From positions 1 through 8,373 of the forward strand of contig PWTP01000011.1 of assembly GCA_003563865.1 (NCBI GenBank): a stretch of DNA of 8,373 nt, given 5' to 3'. The DNA is from Dehalococcoidia bacterium. GTDB taxonomy: Bacteria > Chloroflexota > Dehalococcoidia > Dehalococcoidales > CSSed11-197. The notes beneath the pieces were generated by a model, which saw only the letters and a list, made by a program, of their open reading frames with translations, did no database searches and was not told the DNA's origin. The translations under genes and the position numbers were made by a program. Positions 1 through 6,430 of this stretch are shown here, in pieces; within the stretch, counting starts at the first letter, position 1, and each line of letters opens with the position of its first letter.

Positions 1-411
1 GGCATATCATTTGGACTACTGAAACAAAAACCGGTGTTCTGCCTACCGGGAGGACCACCCTCAAATGAAATGGCTTTTTTACAGCTGGCTCTTCCCGGTA
101 TATTACATATGGCCGGCCAAGATGGACCTCCCTTTTTTTCGATCAAAGCCAGGCTTGCCGAACCCCTAAAAGGCAGGCACTCTGCCTGGACAGAATTTAG
201 AAGGGCCAACCTGTTTTGTGACACAGATGGCAGCTACAAAGTAACTCTTTATCCCGAAATCAGCCGCCTGCAATCCATGGCAGATTCACTTTACGTTGTA
301 TGTAAGCCTGAAGGAACTGGCAGACTTTCCAGTGGTGGATTAGTTGATGTTCAGATAATGGTTCCGTTAATGGCCGGCCATGTAACGCAATCCGGCAGCC
401 AAAGCAAATAA
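1..411 (+). CDS. moeA: Molybdopterin molybdotransferase MoeA, C-terminal fragment (5' end outside window)
   Basis: MoeA inserts molybdenum (or tungsten) into adenylylated molybdopterin in the last step of molybdenum cofactor synthesis, in the cytoplasm. The frame is open from base 1 and ends at TAA 409-411, giving 136 visible residues. Residues 1-39 are the end of the MoCF-binding (MogA-like) domain: GISFG, then KPVFCLPGGPPSNEMAF, matching the family's KP-x(3)-LPG-x-P-x-S segment, and a following helix PGILHMAG. Residues from about 45 to 121 fit the beta-barrel MoeA C-terminal domain, with the typical ending GRLSSGGLVDVQIMVP. The family is usually about 400 residues, so roughly two thirds lies upstream of the window. 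A GTG at 34 is in frame, but it cuts into the conserved domain and is not a credible start. PGGPPS replaces the PGNPVS of E. coli MoeA; I believe this is a subgroup variant. A 194-base gap with its own promoter candidate separates it from the carbon genes. Confidence 0.85.
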   Translation, partial: GISFGLLKQKPVFCLPGGPPSNEMAFLQLALPGILHMAGQDGPPFFSIKARLAEPLKGRHSAWTEFRRANLFCDTDGSYKVTLYPEISRLQSMADSLYVVCKPEGTGRLSSGGLVDVQIMVPLMAGHVTQSGSQSK

Positions 412-417
412 AGATGC

Positions 418-435
418 AACCGGCCATTACCGGTT
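418..435 (+). repeat. Small inverted repeat just after moeA, possible weak terminator
   Basis: AACCGG (418-423) and CCGGTT (430-435) are perfect complementary arms of 6 bp around a 6-base loop, starting seven bases after the moeA stop codon. The position suits a transcript end. However, the stem is short and the following bases (ATGTTAAAAC) lack a T-run, so it is not a canonical Rho-independent terminator. CCGG is very common across this window, so chance is a real explanation. Confidence 0.25.
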
Positions 436-481
436 ATGTTAAAACAGCACCTTGTAATAAGAAAATCGTTGGTCATATAAC

Positions 482-510
482 TTGCCCCTCTAAAGCCGTT
501 ATGTTATTAT
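482..510 (+). promoter_or_regulatory. Candidate sigma-70-type promoter for pycB and the downstream genes
   Basis: TTGCCC (482-487) matches 4 of 6 bases of the -35 consensus. After a 17-base spacer, TATTAT (505-510) matches 5 of 6 of the -10 consensus. The predicted start of transcription is near 517, giving a leader of about 90 bases before the ATG at 606. It is the best-spaced -35/-10 pair I found in the 194-base gap, and it faces the carbon genes. The 9-base sequence GTTATGTTA occurs at 433-441 and again at 498-506, where it overlaps the -10. Confidence 0.4.
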
Positions 511-530
511 AGCCGCTACGGCACTTTCCC

Positions 531-543
531 AGGTGGCGCACCT
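531..543 (+). repeat. Perfect dyad in the pycB leader
   Basis: AGGTG (531-535), loop GCG, CACCT (539-543) form a 5-bp stem with a 3-base loop. It lies inside the predicted pycB leader and downstream of the candidate promoter. A smaller dyad GCCG-CTA-CGGC (512-522) sits at the predicted start of transcription. Neither is followed by a T-run or matches a riboswitch I recognise. They could be an operator or a minor RNA hairpin, or chance. Confidence 0.3.
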
Positions 544-605
544 TCACTTTCTATTCAGTTTGTTAAATAAGGCCAATTATTGATTCAAAGAGAGAGGTTC
601 CCGGG

Positions 606-2498
606 ATGGAAAAGAAGAAATTAAGAATAACCGACCTTACCCTGCGTGACGGGCACCAGTCATTGCTGGCTACCCGCATGCGCACCGATGATATCCTTGC
701 CATGGCTCCGGGGCTGGATAAGGTGGGCTTTTATTCGCTGGAAGTATGGGGTGGCGCTACATTTGATGTGCCCACACGGTTTTTAAACGAAGACCCGTGG
801 GAAAGGCTGGCCGAGGTTAAAAAGGCAGCCCCAAAAACACCGCTTCAAATGTTACTCAGGGGCCAAAATCTGGTGGGGTACAGGCATTATCCGGATGATG
901 TGGTTATTGCCTTTGTTAAGCATGCAGCTGAAACCGGGGTAGATATATTCCGTGTATTTGATGCTTTAAATGACGAGCGCAATTTTGAACCTGCGCTGTC
1001 TACTGTTAAAGAATGTGGTAAACACGCTCAGCTCGCCATCAGTTATTCTCTGACCGAGCGTAAAATGGGCGGCCCGGTGTATAACCTGGATTACTACATA
1101 GAAAAAGCGGTAAAGTTCGAAGAAATGGGGGCTGATTCTTTATGCATAAAAGATATGGCCGGCATTATCAGCCCGGATGATGCTTATGAACTGATAAAAG
1201 CACTGAAGGAAAACACCAAGATACCTGTAAACCTTCACAGCCATTATACCTCCGGCATGGCTTCAATGGCATTTATGAAAGCTATTGATGCCGGGGTTGA
1301 TATAATTGACTGCTGTATTGCTCCGTTTGCATTACGCACTTCACACCCTTCGGTTGAGCCTTTTGTAGCAGCACTCGAGGGGACTCCCAGTGATACCGGG
1401 CTTGACCTAAACCTGCTGTTCGAACTGGGCCAACAGCTTGAAAAGATTGCCCCTAAATACCGCGATTTTATGGACGGCACCCGAATGTCATCCATCGACA
1501 CAGCAGTGCTTATGCACCAGGTTCCGGGTGGCATGATTTCCAACCTTGTATCGCAATTAAGAGAAGCAAATGCGCTTGACCGGATCAATGAAGTATATGA
1601 GGAATTACCTAAAGTCCGCAAAGAACTGGGTTATCCTCCCCTGGTAACTCCCACCAGCCAGATTGTAGGTATTCAAGCGGTTCAAAACGTACTTTTCGGC
1701 CGCTATAAGGTAGTTTCATCCCAGGTTAAGGATTATATTTATGGCCTGTACGGCCGCCCGCCGAAGCCGGTAGATAAAAACGTCCAGAAGCAGGTCTTGA
1801 AGGGTTACGAACGAGGAGAAGAACCCATAACCTGCCGACCGGCAGACGTGCTTGAACCGGAACTGGAAAAGGCCAAAGAGGAGATAAAAGAACTCACCGA
1901 AGATATGGGTGATGTTTTAATCTATGCCCTTTACCCCACTACCGGCAAACGGTTTCTTAACTGGAAATACGGCAAAGAAACACCGCCACCCGAAACGGTT
2001 GGTAAAACCATGGAAAATATCAAACAAGAGGATGAACTTGTTAAAAAAGCTAAAAGCGGCTTGCTGGTAGAACCAGGCAGCACGCAGACTGCGTCACCAG
2101 AAGGCTACCGGCGCTACAATATATATCTTGGAGAAAATGTTCTGACCATTGGTGTTGAACCGGCCGATGGAGATGCCCCTCCCCGAGAGCATATTGTAGC
2201 CATGCCATCTCCACCTAAAAAAACCGAAGCGCCGGCACCCACAGCACCACCGGTTGACCAGGGGATACCAGCTGAAGGAGAAACCGGAATATATGCCCCA
2301 ATGCCGGGTATTATAATCCGTTATGAGTTAAAAGAAGGCGATGAAGTTAAAACTGGAGATAATGTATTAGTGCTTGAAGCCATGAAAATGGCTATTGACC
2401 TGCCGGCACCGGTTGACGGGATCATCCGCAAGCTAAACTACAAGGGTGGTGATTACGTTGCCCGGGATGATGTGCTGGCAATAATCGGCCCCAAATAG
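606..2498 (+). CDS. pycB: Pyruvate carboxylase subunit B (OadA-like carboxyltransferase with biotinyl domain)
   Basis: This subunit moves CO2 from carboxybiotin to pyruvate, giving oxaloacetate. It has 630 residues, the usual size for PycB/OadA. The carboxyltransferase TIM barrel opens with TLRDGHQSLLATR. By alignment to known pyruvate carboxylases, the metal ligands are D15, K182 (the lysine expected to be carbamylated, in CIKDMAG), H211 and H213. T348 (VTPTSQIVG) matches the catalytic threonine and Q18 the substrate-binding glutamine. The conserved carboxyltransferase extension runs to about residue 520. A Pro/Ala-rich linker (about 533-552) follows, then a biotinyl domain (about 560-630) with biotin-accepting K594 in EAMKM. 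GAGAGG (592-597) lies 8 bases before the ATG. No biotin carboxylase domain is present, so a separate PycA must exist. No OadB/OadG membrane subunit is nearby, so I favour pyruvate carboxylation over sodium-pumping oxaloacetate decarboxylation; sequence alone does not settle this. Confidence 0.87.
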   Translation: MEKKKLRITDLTLRDGHQSLLATRMRTDDILAMAPGLDKVGFYSLEVWGGATFDVPTRFLNEDPWERLAEVKKAAPKTPLQMLLRGQNLVGYRHYPDDVVIAFVKHAAETGVDIFRVFDALNDERNFEPALSTVKECGKHAQLAISYSLTERKMGGPVYNLDYYIEKAVKFEEMGADSLCIKDMAGIISPDDAYELIKALKENTKIPVNLHSHYTSGMASMAFMKAIDAGVDIIDCCIAPFALRTSHPSVEPFVAALEGTPSDTGLDLNLLFELGQQLEKIAPKYRDFMDGTRMSSIDTAVLMHQVPGGMISNLVSQLREANALDRINEVYEELPKVRKELGYPPLVTPTSQIVGIQAVQNVLFGRYKVVSSQVKDYIYGLYGRPPKPVDKNVQKQVLKGYERGEEPITCRPADVLEPELEKAKEEIKELTEDMGDVLIYALYPTTGKRFLNWKYGKETPPPETVGKTMENIKQEDELVKKAKSGLLVEPGSTQTASPEGYRRYNIYLGENVLTIGVEPADGDAPPREHIVAMPSPPKKTEAPAPTAPPVDQGIPAEGETGIYAPMPGIIIRYELKEGDEVKTGDNVLVLEAMKMAIDLPAPVDGIIRKLNYKGGDYVARDDVLAIIGPK

Positions 2499-2535
2499 AA
2501 ATAATCTTATAAACCAAACGCCTGTTAAGGCTTTT

Positions 2536-2540
2536 AAGGA
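2536..2540 (+). promoter_or_regulatory. Ribosome binding site for the TTG-started dehydratase large subunit
   Basis: AAGGA lies 12 bases before the TTG at 2553, a longer spacing than usual. It supports the TTG start because no other start codon in this frame lies between the upstream stop and the conserved N-terminus KTLAEKIL. The weak start codon and long spacing suggest modest initiation. A tiny dyad GCCT-GTTA-AGGC followed by TTTT (2520-2535) sits immediately upstream. Confidence 0.45.
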
Positions 2541-2552
2541 CGGAATACAGTA

Positions 2553-3806
2553 TTGAGAAAAACGCTAGCTGAAAAAATACTTTCAGCCAAATCCGGCAGT
2601 GATCAAAAAGCCGGTGACATAGCTATTGCGAACGTTGACCTGGCTTTTGTTCAAGACACTACCGGCCCGCTGACGTTACGCGAATTTACACAAGCCGGTT
2701 TCAAGGAGCTGGCCAACCATGAAAAAACGGTTTTGTTTTTAGACCATGCCGCGCCAAGCCCCAACAGGGCTCTTTCCAACGATCACATCTTCTTGCGACA
2801 TTTTGCCAGAGAAACAGGTTGTATTCTTTCAGATGTCGGTGAAGGCGTTTGCCACCAGGTTGTGGCTGAAAAACTGGCAAAACCGGGTGATGTTATTGTA
2901 GGAGCTGATTCGCATACAGTAACAGCAGGCGGCCTGGGGGCATTTGCAACCGGAATGGGTTCTTCAGATATTGCAGTAGCTTTTGCGCTGGGCAAAACCT
3001 GGTTCAGAGTACCTGAGACTATTTATATTATGTTAAGCGGCAAATTTCAGGAAGGGGTTTATGCAAAAGACCTGATTCTTCACTTGATAGGCAAAATCGG
3101 GGCAGACGGGGCAACCTATAAAGCACTCGAATTTGGAGGCAGTTCAATTTCTGGCATGCCGGTAGCTGATAGATTGACCATTGCCAACATGGCCATTGAG
3201 GCCGGTGCCAAAGTCGGCCTTTTCCCTTCTGATGAGATGACCTATGATTATCTAAAAGTAAATGGACGCGAGGCAGATTATAAACCCCTTTCAGCCGACC
3301 AGGATGCTAACTATGAAAAGACCATCAACATAGATTTGGACAACCTTGAACCGACTTTATCCAAACCGCATACTGTAGATAACACTGCCACCGTCAAAGA
3401 GCTGCAAAACATTAAGGTAGACCAGGTTGTAATTGGAACCTGTACCAATGGACGGCTGCAGGATATTGAAATAGCTGCCAGCATTTTGAAGCGAAGAAGC
3501 AGGCACTCTCATACCAGGCTGATTATTGGCCCGGCTTCACCAGCTGTTTACAGAGAAGCTCTGAAAAAGGGCTATATCGATACCCTTATTTCTGCCGGAG
3601 CCCTAATAATACCACCCGGCTGCGGTCCCTGCCTGGGCTTGCACCAGGGTGCCCTGGGCGATGAGGAGGTCTGCCTTTCCACTGCCAACCGTAACTTTAA
3701 GGGGCGCATGGGCAACCCCGAAAGCTACATCTACCTTGGCAGCCCGGCTACTGCGGCAGCATCAGCCATTACGGGCAAGATCACCGATCCCCGTGAGGTG
3801 CTTTAA
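2553..3806 (+). CDS. Aconitase / 3-isopropylmalate dehydratase family, large subunit (probably aconitase in function)
   Basis: This is the iron-sulphur catalytic subunit of a two-subunit hydro-lyase that moves a hydroxyl group through a cis-alkene intermediate. The 417 residues match the short archaeal-type LeuC/homoaconitase class; bacterial LeuC is about 465. The three cysteines of the 4Fe-4S cluster are C297 (VVIGTCTNGR), C357 and C360 (PPGCGPCLG). Other family signatures are DH at 64-65, GADSHT (117-122) with the Gly-rich segment to about 137, and RMGNPES near 385-391. Translation starts at TTG 2553, giving MRKTLAEKIL, the usual LeuC N-terminus. The gap from pycB is 54 bases with no clear terminator. 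A TATAAA at 2508-2513 could be a weak internal -10, but no good -35 accompanies it. Automatic annotation would probably say LeuC. The isocitrate dehydrogenase downstream and the small-subunit loop favour citrate/isocitrate; homoaconitate remains possible. Confidence 0.88.
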   Translation: MRKTLAEKILSAKSGSDQKAGDIAIANVDLAFVQDTTGPLTLREFTQAGFKELANHEKTVLFLDHAAPSPNRALSNDHIFLRHFARETGCILSDVGEGVCHQVVAEKLAKPGDVIVGADSHTVTAGGLGAFATGMGSSDIAVAFALGKTWFRVPETIYIMLSGKFQEGVYAKDLILHLIGKIGADGATYKALEFGGSSISGMPVADRLTIANMAIEAGAKVGLFPSDEMTYDYLKVNGREADYKPLSADQDANYEKTINIDLDNLEPTLSKPHTVDNTATVKELQNIKVDQVVIGTCTNGRLQDIEIAASILKRRSRHSHTRLIIGPASPAVYREALKKGYIDTLISAGALIIPPGCGPCLGLHQGALGDEEVCLSTANRNFKGRMGNPESYIYLGSPATAAASAITGKITDPREVL

Positions 3807-4300
3807 TGTTAAAAGGTAAAGCTTTTAAATTCGGGGATAATATTTCCACCGACCATATAGTACCCGGCAGGCTGGCACACCTGCGAAGCAATCTGCCGGA
3901 ACTGGCCAAACATGTTTTGGAGGATGCCGACACTGAATTTGCATCTAAGGTAAAACCGGGCGATTTTGTGGTAGGTGGTTCAAATTTCGGGCTCGGTTCC
4001 AGCCGTGAACATGCACCGCTGGTAATAAAAATGGCAGGTGTAAGTGCAGTACTGGTAAAATCAGTGGCCAGGATTTTCTTTCGTAATGCCATTAACCGGG
4101 GGTTGCCGGTGCTTATTTGTGATACTGACCGGATTAATGATGGAGACCGGCTTGAAATAGATATGCCCGCAGGCAGTATCAATAACCTGACCACCGGTAG
4201 ACTGATCAGCTTTAAACCCATACCCGAATTTATGCTTAATATCCTAAACGAGGGTGGTTTGATGCCGTATATAACCAAACACGGCGATTTTAAACTATAA
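3806..4300 (+). CDS. Aconitase / 3-isopropylmalate dehydratase family, small subunit
   Basis: This is the swivel-domain partner of the preceding gene, completing the active site and setting substrate choice. At 164 residues it is the size of archaeal-type LeuD/HacB. Visible motifs are GDNISTDHIVPGR (10-22), GSNFGLGSSREHAP (58-71, with S65, S66 and R67 in the substrate-binding loop), ARIFFRNAINRGL (88-100) and DGDRLEID (112-119). The specificity loop after PGR reads HLRS (25-28) where Methanocaldococcus homoaconitase has YLRT and its isopropylmalate isomerase has YLVY. R27 is therefore kept, as expected for a substrate with an extra carboxylate. The ATG overlaps the previous stop codon by one base (TAATG). 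GAGGTG at 3795-3800 provides a ribosome site 5 bases upstream, so translation is likely coupled and subunit amounts matched. Confidence 0.88.
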   Translation: MLKGKAFKFGDNISTDHIVPGRLAHLRSNLPELAKHVLEDADTEFASKVKPGDFVVGGSNFGLGSSREHAPLVIKMAGVSAVLVKSVARIFFRNAINRGLPVLICDTDRINDGDRLEIDMPAGSINNLTTGRLISFKPIPEFMLNILNEGGLMPYITKHGDFKL

Positions 4301-4317
4301 CCGTAATCTATTCTTTC

Positions 4318-4323
4318 AGGAGG
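4318..4323 (+). promoter_or_regulatory. Strong ribosome binding site selecting the GTG start of isocitrate dehydrogenase
   Basis: AGGAGG lies 10 bases before the GTG at 4334, within the 33-base gap after the small subunit. It is among the best Shine-Dalgarno matches in the window. It decides the GTG start, which yields MAYNITLIPGDGIGPE, the expected beginning of the family. Confidence 0.7.
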
Positions 4324-4333
4324 CTCTAGATAA

Positions 4334-5413
4334 GTGGCTTATAACATTACATTAATTCCCGGTGACGGCATCGGCCCCGAGTTAACCGAGGCAACCAAAC
4401 GCGTTCTTGAAGCCACCGGAATAGAATTTAACTGGGACATAGTTGATGCCGGAGTGGACGTGATTGAAAAATATGGTACTCCGCTGCCGGAACATGTGAT
4501 TGAATCCATACGCAGAAATAAGATTGCCTTAAAAGGTCCTATTACTACACCGGTTGGTTACGGTTTTAGAAGTGTTAATGTCTCATTAAGAAAGATTCTT
4601 GACCTTTATGCATGCATAAGGCCCTGTAAAAGCTATGCCGGCACTCCGACCCATTTTAATAACGTTGATATTGTGGTTGTAAGAGAAAACACTGAAGACC
4701 TGTATGCCGGAATCGAGTTTGAAAAAGGGACCAGAGAAGCAACTGAAATAATAGCATCTATAGAAAAGCTGTCAGGAGCAAAAATCCGACCTGACTCAGG
4801 TTTGTCCATCAAGCCCATTTCAGTTACCGGCACTCAAAGAATAGTGCGGTATGCTTTCAATTATGCCAGAACAAACAATCGCAGAAAAGTTACTGCTTTA
4901 CACAAAGCCAACATCATGAAGTTTTCAGACGGGCTCTTCCTCTCAGTAGCCCGGGATATTGCCAAAGAATATCCGGACATAGAATTTGAAGACCGTATAA
5001 TCGATAATATGACTATGCAGATGGTAAAAAACCCGGCCCAGTTTGATGTTGTGGCCTGCCCGAATCTATACGGCGATATTATTTCAGATCTGGGTGCCGG
5101 GCTGGTTGGCGGGTTGGGGCTTGCCCCGGGTGCCAATATCGGCGATGAAGCAGCTCTTTTTGAACCAACTCATGGCAGTGCCCCCAAGTATAAGGGTCAA
5201 AACAAAGCCAACCCGATGGCTCAAATGCTTTCGGGTGTAATGATGCTGCACCATCTTAATGAAAGCGAGGCGGCCAACAGGCTTGAGAACGCCATCGCTG
5301 CGGTTGTTTCGGAAGGTAAAAGGGTTACATACGACCTTCTGCCGGAAAACAAGCGCAACCAGGCTGTAGGAACTTCTCAAGTGGCTGATGCCATAATAGA
5401 AAAGCTGGGTTAG
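4334..5413 (+). CDS. icd: Isocitrate dehydrogenase (isocitrate/isopropylmalate dehydrogenase family)
   Basis: The enzyme oxidatively decarboxylates isocitrate to 2-oxoglutarate in the cytoplasm. It has 359 residues, shorter than E. coli Icd (416) and close to archaeal and mitochondrial NAD-type enzymes. The N-terminus is LIPGDGIGPE. By alignment to E. coli Icd, substrate residues are S80, N82, R86 (FRSVNVSLR), R96, R117, Y124 and K191. Metal ligands are D224, D248 and D252 (NLYGDIISDLGAGLVGG). S80 and N82 match isocitrate-binding S113 and N115, arguing against isopropylmalate or homoisocitrate as substrate. The coenzyme loop is HGSAPKYKGQNKANP. K285 and Y286 resemble the NADP-type pair K344/Y345, but position 395 is P337 rather than Arg, so coenzyme choice is unclear. 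The start is GTG 4334 with a strong ribosome site. It lies 2 bases before mdh. Confidence 0.87.
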   Translation: MAYNITLIPGDGIGPELTEATKRVLEATGIEFNWDIVDAGVDVIEKYGTPLPEHVIESIRRNKIALKGPITTPVGYGFRSVNVSLRKILDLYACIRPCKSYAGTPTHFNNVDIVVVRENTEDLYAGIEFEKGTREATEIIASIEKLSGAKIRPDSGLSIKPISVTGTQRIVRYAFNYARTNNRRKVTALHKANIMKFSDGLFLSVARDIAKEYPDIEFEDRIIDNMTMQMVKNPAQFDVVACPNLYGDIISDLGAGLVGGLGLAPGANIGDEAALFEPTHGSAPKYKGQNKANPMAQMLSGVMMLHHLNESEAANRLENAIAAVVSEGKRVTYDLLPENKRNQAVGTSQVADAIIEKLG

Positions 5414-5415
5414 CC

Positions 5416-6342
5416 ATGGCAAAAGTAAGCATAATTGGAGCCGGGAGTGTAGGGGCAACTACCGCCCAACGCCTGGCCGAAAAGAATCTGGCAGATATCA
5501 TACTGCTTGATATTGTAGAAGGACTTCCCCAGGGAAAGGCTCTCGATATAGCCCACTCTTCATATGTACTCAATTTTAATTCCACTGTGACCGGCACCAA
5601 TAATTACCGGGACACACAAGGTTCGGATATAGTTATTATTACTTCCGGGGCCAGCCGCAAACCCGGTATGACCCGAGACCAGTTGACCGGAATAAATGCT
5701 GGTATCATAAAGGAAGTTGTCACACATGTTACCTGCTCTTCACCGGATGCCATAATTTTAATGGTAACCAACCCGGTAGATGCCATGACATACCTGGCTC
5801 TTAAACAAAGTGCTTTTGAATCACGGAAAGTCATTGGCCTGTCCGGAGTTCTTGATAGTGCCAGGATGGCCTATTTAATATCAAAAGAGCTGAAAGTGCC
5901 GGTAACTGATGTTAACGCCTATGTTTTTGGTGAACACGGCCAGAATATGGTTATAATCCCCCGCTTGAATTCGGTACGCGGCACACCACTTAACAAGATG
6001 CTGCCCAAGAGTGTTATATCAGGCATTGTCGAAAACACCATAGGTGCAGGAAGCGAAGTTGTAAGCCTGCTTAAGACTTCAAGCGCTTATTATGCCCCAT
6101 CGGCCGCAGCTGCAAGCATGACAGAGGCTATTCTTACCGACTCCCAGGAAATAATGCCCTGTGCGGTTTACCTTAATGGTGAGTACGGTCTTAAAGACAT
6201 CGTCTTTGGCGTACCGGTCAGACTGGGCAAAAACGGAGTGGAATCTATCATTCAGCTTGAACTGACCAAGCTTGAGCAAAAACAACTGGCAGCTTCAGCC
6301 AAAGCGGTTAAAGAACTTATAAAAAGCACGGCTTCAGCCTGA
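5416..6342 (+). CDS. mdh: Malate dehydrogenase, lactate-dehydrogenase-like (tetrameric) type
   Basis: The enzyme interconverts oxaloacetate and malate, linking the pycB product to the reductive arm of the TCA cycle. It has 308 residues, typical of the LDH-like MDH group. The Rossmann motif is GAGSVG (8-13), and D32 ends strand beta-2, a mark of NAD rather than NADP. R81 in SRKPGMTRDQL is at LDH position 102, where Arg signals malate dehydrogenase and Gln signals lactate dehydrogenase. R87 matches LDH R109, and N119 in VTNPVD matches N140. D147 and R150 (GVLDSAR) with H174 (FGEHG) form the catalytic set. The ATG lies two bases after the icd stop with no convincing Shine-Dalgarno, so translation probably depends on coupling with icd. 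No clear terminator follows in the 88-base gap. Confidence 0.92.
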   Translation: MAKVSIIGAGSVGATTAQRLAEKNLADIILLDIVEGLPQGKALDIAHSSYVLNFNSTVTGTNNYRDTQGSDIVIITSGASRKPGMTRDQLTGINAGIIKEVVTHVTCSSPDAIILMVTNPVDAMTYLALKQSAFESRKVIGLSGVLDSARMAYLISKELKVPVTDVNAYVFGEHGQNMVIIPRLNSVRGTPLNKMLPKSVISGIVENTIGAGSEVVSLLKTSSAYYAPSAAAASMTEAILTDSQEIMPCAVYLNGEYGLKDIVFGVPVRLGKNGVESIIQLELTKLEQKQLAASAKAVKELIKSTASA

Positions 6343-6415
6343 TTGTCCCGTCTGCCAGGAATATTATGTAAACTCACTTCCCAGGGATTCATCAAAAATT
6401 TTTTACCTGGCTATC

Positions 6416-6424
6416 TGATATAAT
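6416..6424 (+). promoter_or_regulatory. Extended -10 promoter for polA
   Basis: TGATATAAT is a TG-N-TATAAT extended -10 with a perfect -10 hexamer at 6419-6424. No good -35 hexamer lies at 16 to 18 bases, but an A/T tract (6394-6405) lies just upstream. Transcription would start about 7 bases after the hexamer, that is at or next to the A of the polA ATG (6431). This promoter implies that polA can be transcribed apart from the carbon genes and without a leader. Confidence 0.6.
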
Positions 6425-6430
6425 AGGTTC

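Noticed and set aside
110..381. Two copies of the 8-base palindrome GGCCGGCC (111-118 and 372-379), the second within the 12-base palindrome 370-381
   Set aside because: Both encode Met-Ala-Gly in frame within moeA, and the window is generally rich in CCGG and GGCC. Codon choice explains them without a regulatory role.
1244..1621. 125-codon open frame on the minus strand inside pycB
   Set aside because: It is antisense to the conserved carboxyltransferase region, and its translation has no recognisable family.
2520..2535. Mini hairpin GCCT-GTTA-AGGC followed by TTTT between pycB and the dehydratase genes
   Set aside because: The stem is only 4 bp and the T-run only four bases, too weak to call a terminator; it is mentioned only with the ribosome site.
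3781..4278. 165-codon open frame on the minus strand
   Set aside because: It lies opposite the small dehydratase subunit, whose motifs are unmistakable. The minus-strand translation is low-complexity Ser/Leu/Pro-rich with no recognisable domain.
5043..5240. Short plus-strand open frame overlapping icd
   Set aside because: It is in another frame within the metal-binding and coenzyme-binding core of icd, whose reading frame is strongly conserved.
5084..5458. 124-codon open frame on the minus strand across the icd-mdh junction
   Set aside because: It is antisense to conserved coding sequence in both genes, with no domain and no plausible ribosome site that I could identify.
6354..6411. Terminator between mdh and polA: GCCAGG (6354-6359) or CCAGG (6381-6385) pairing with CCTGG(C) (6406-6411)
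   Set aside because: The loops are 20 bases or longer. The T-run (6399-6404) lies inside the would-be loop rather than after a stem, so it does not have the form of a Rho-independent terminator.
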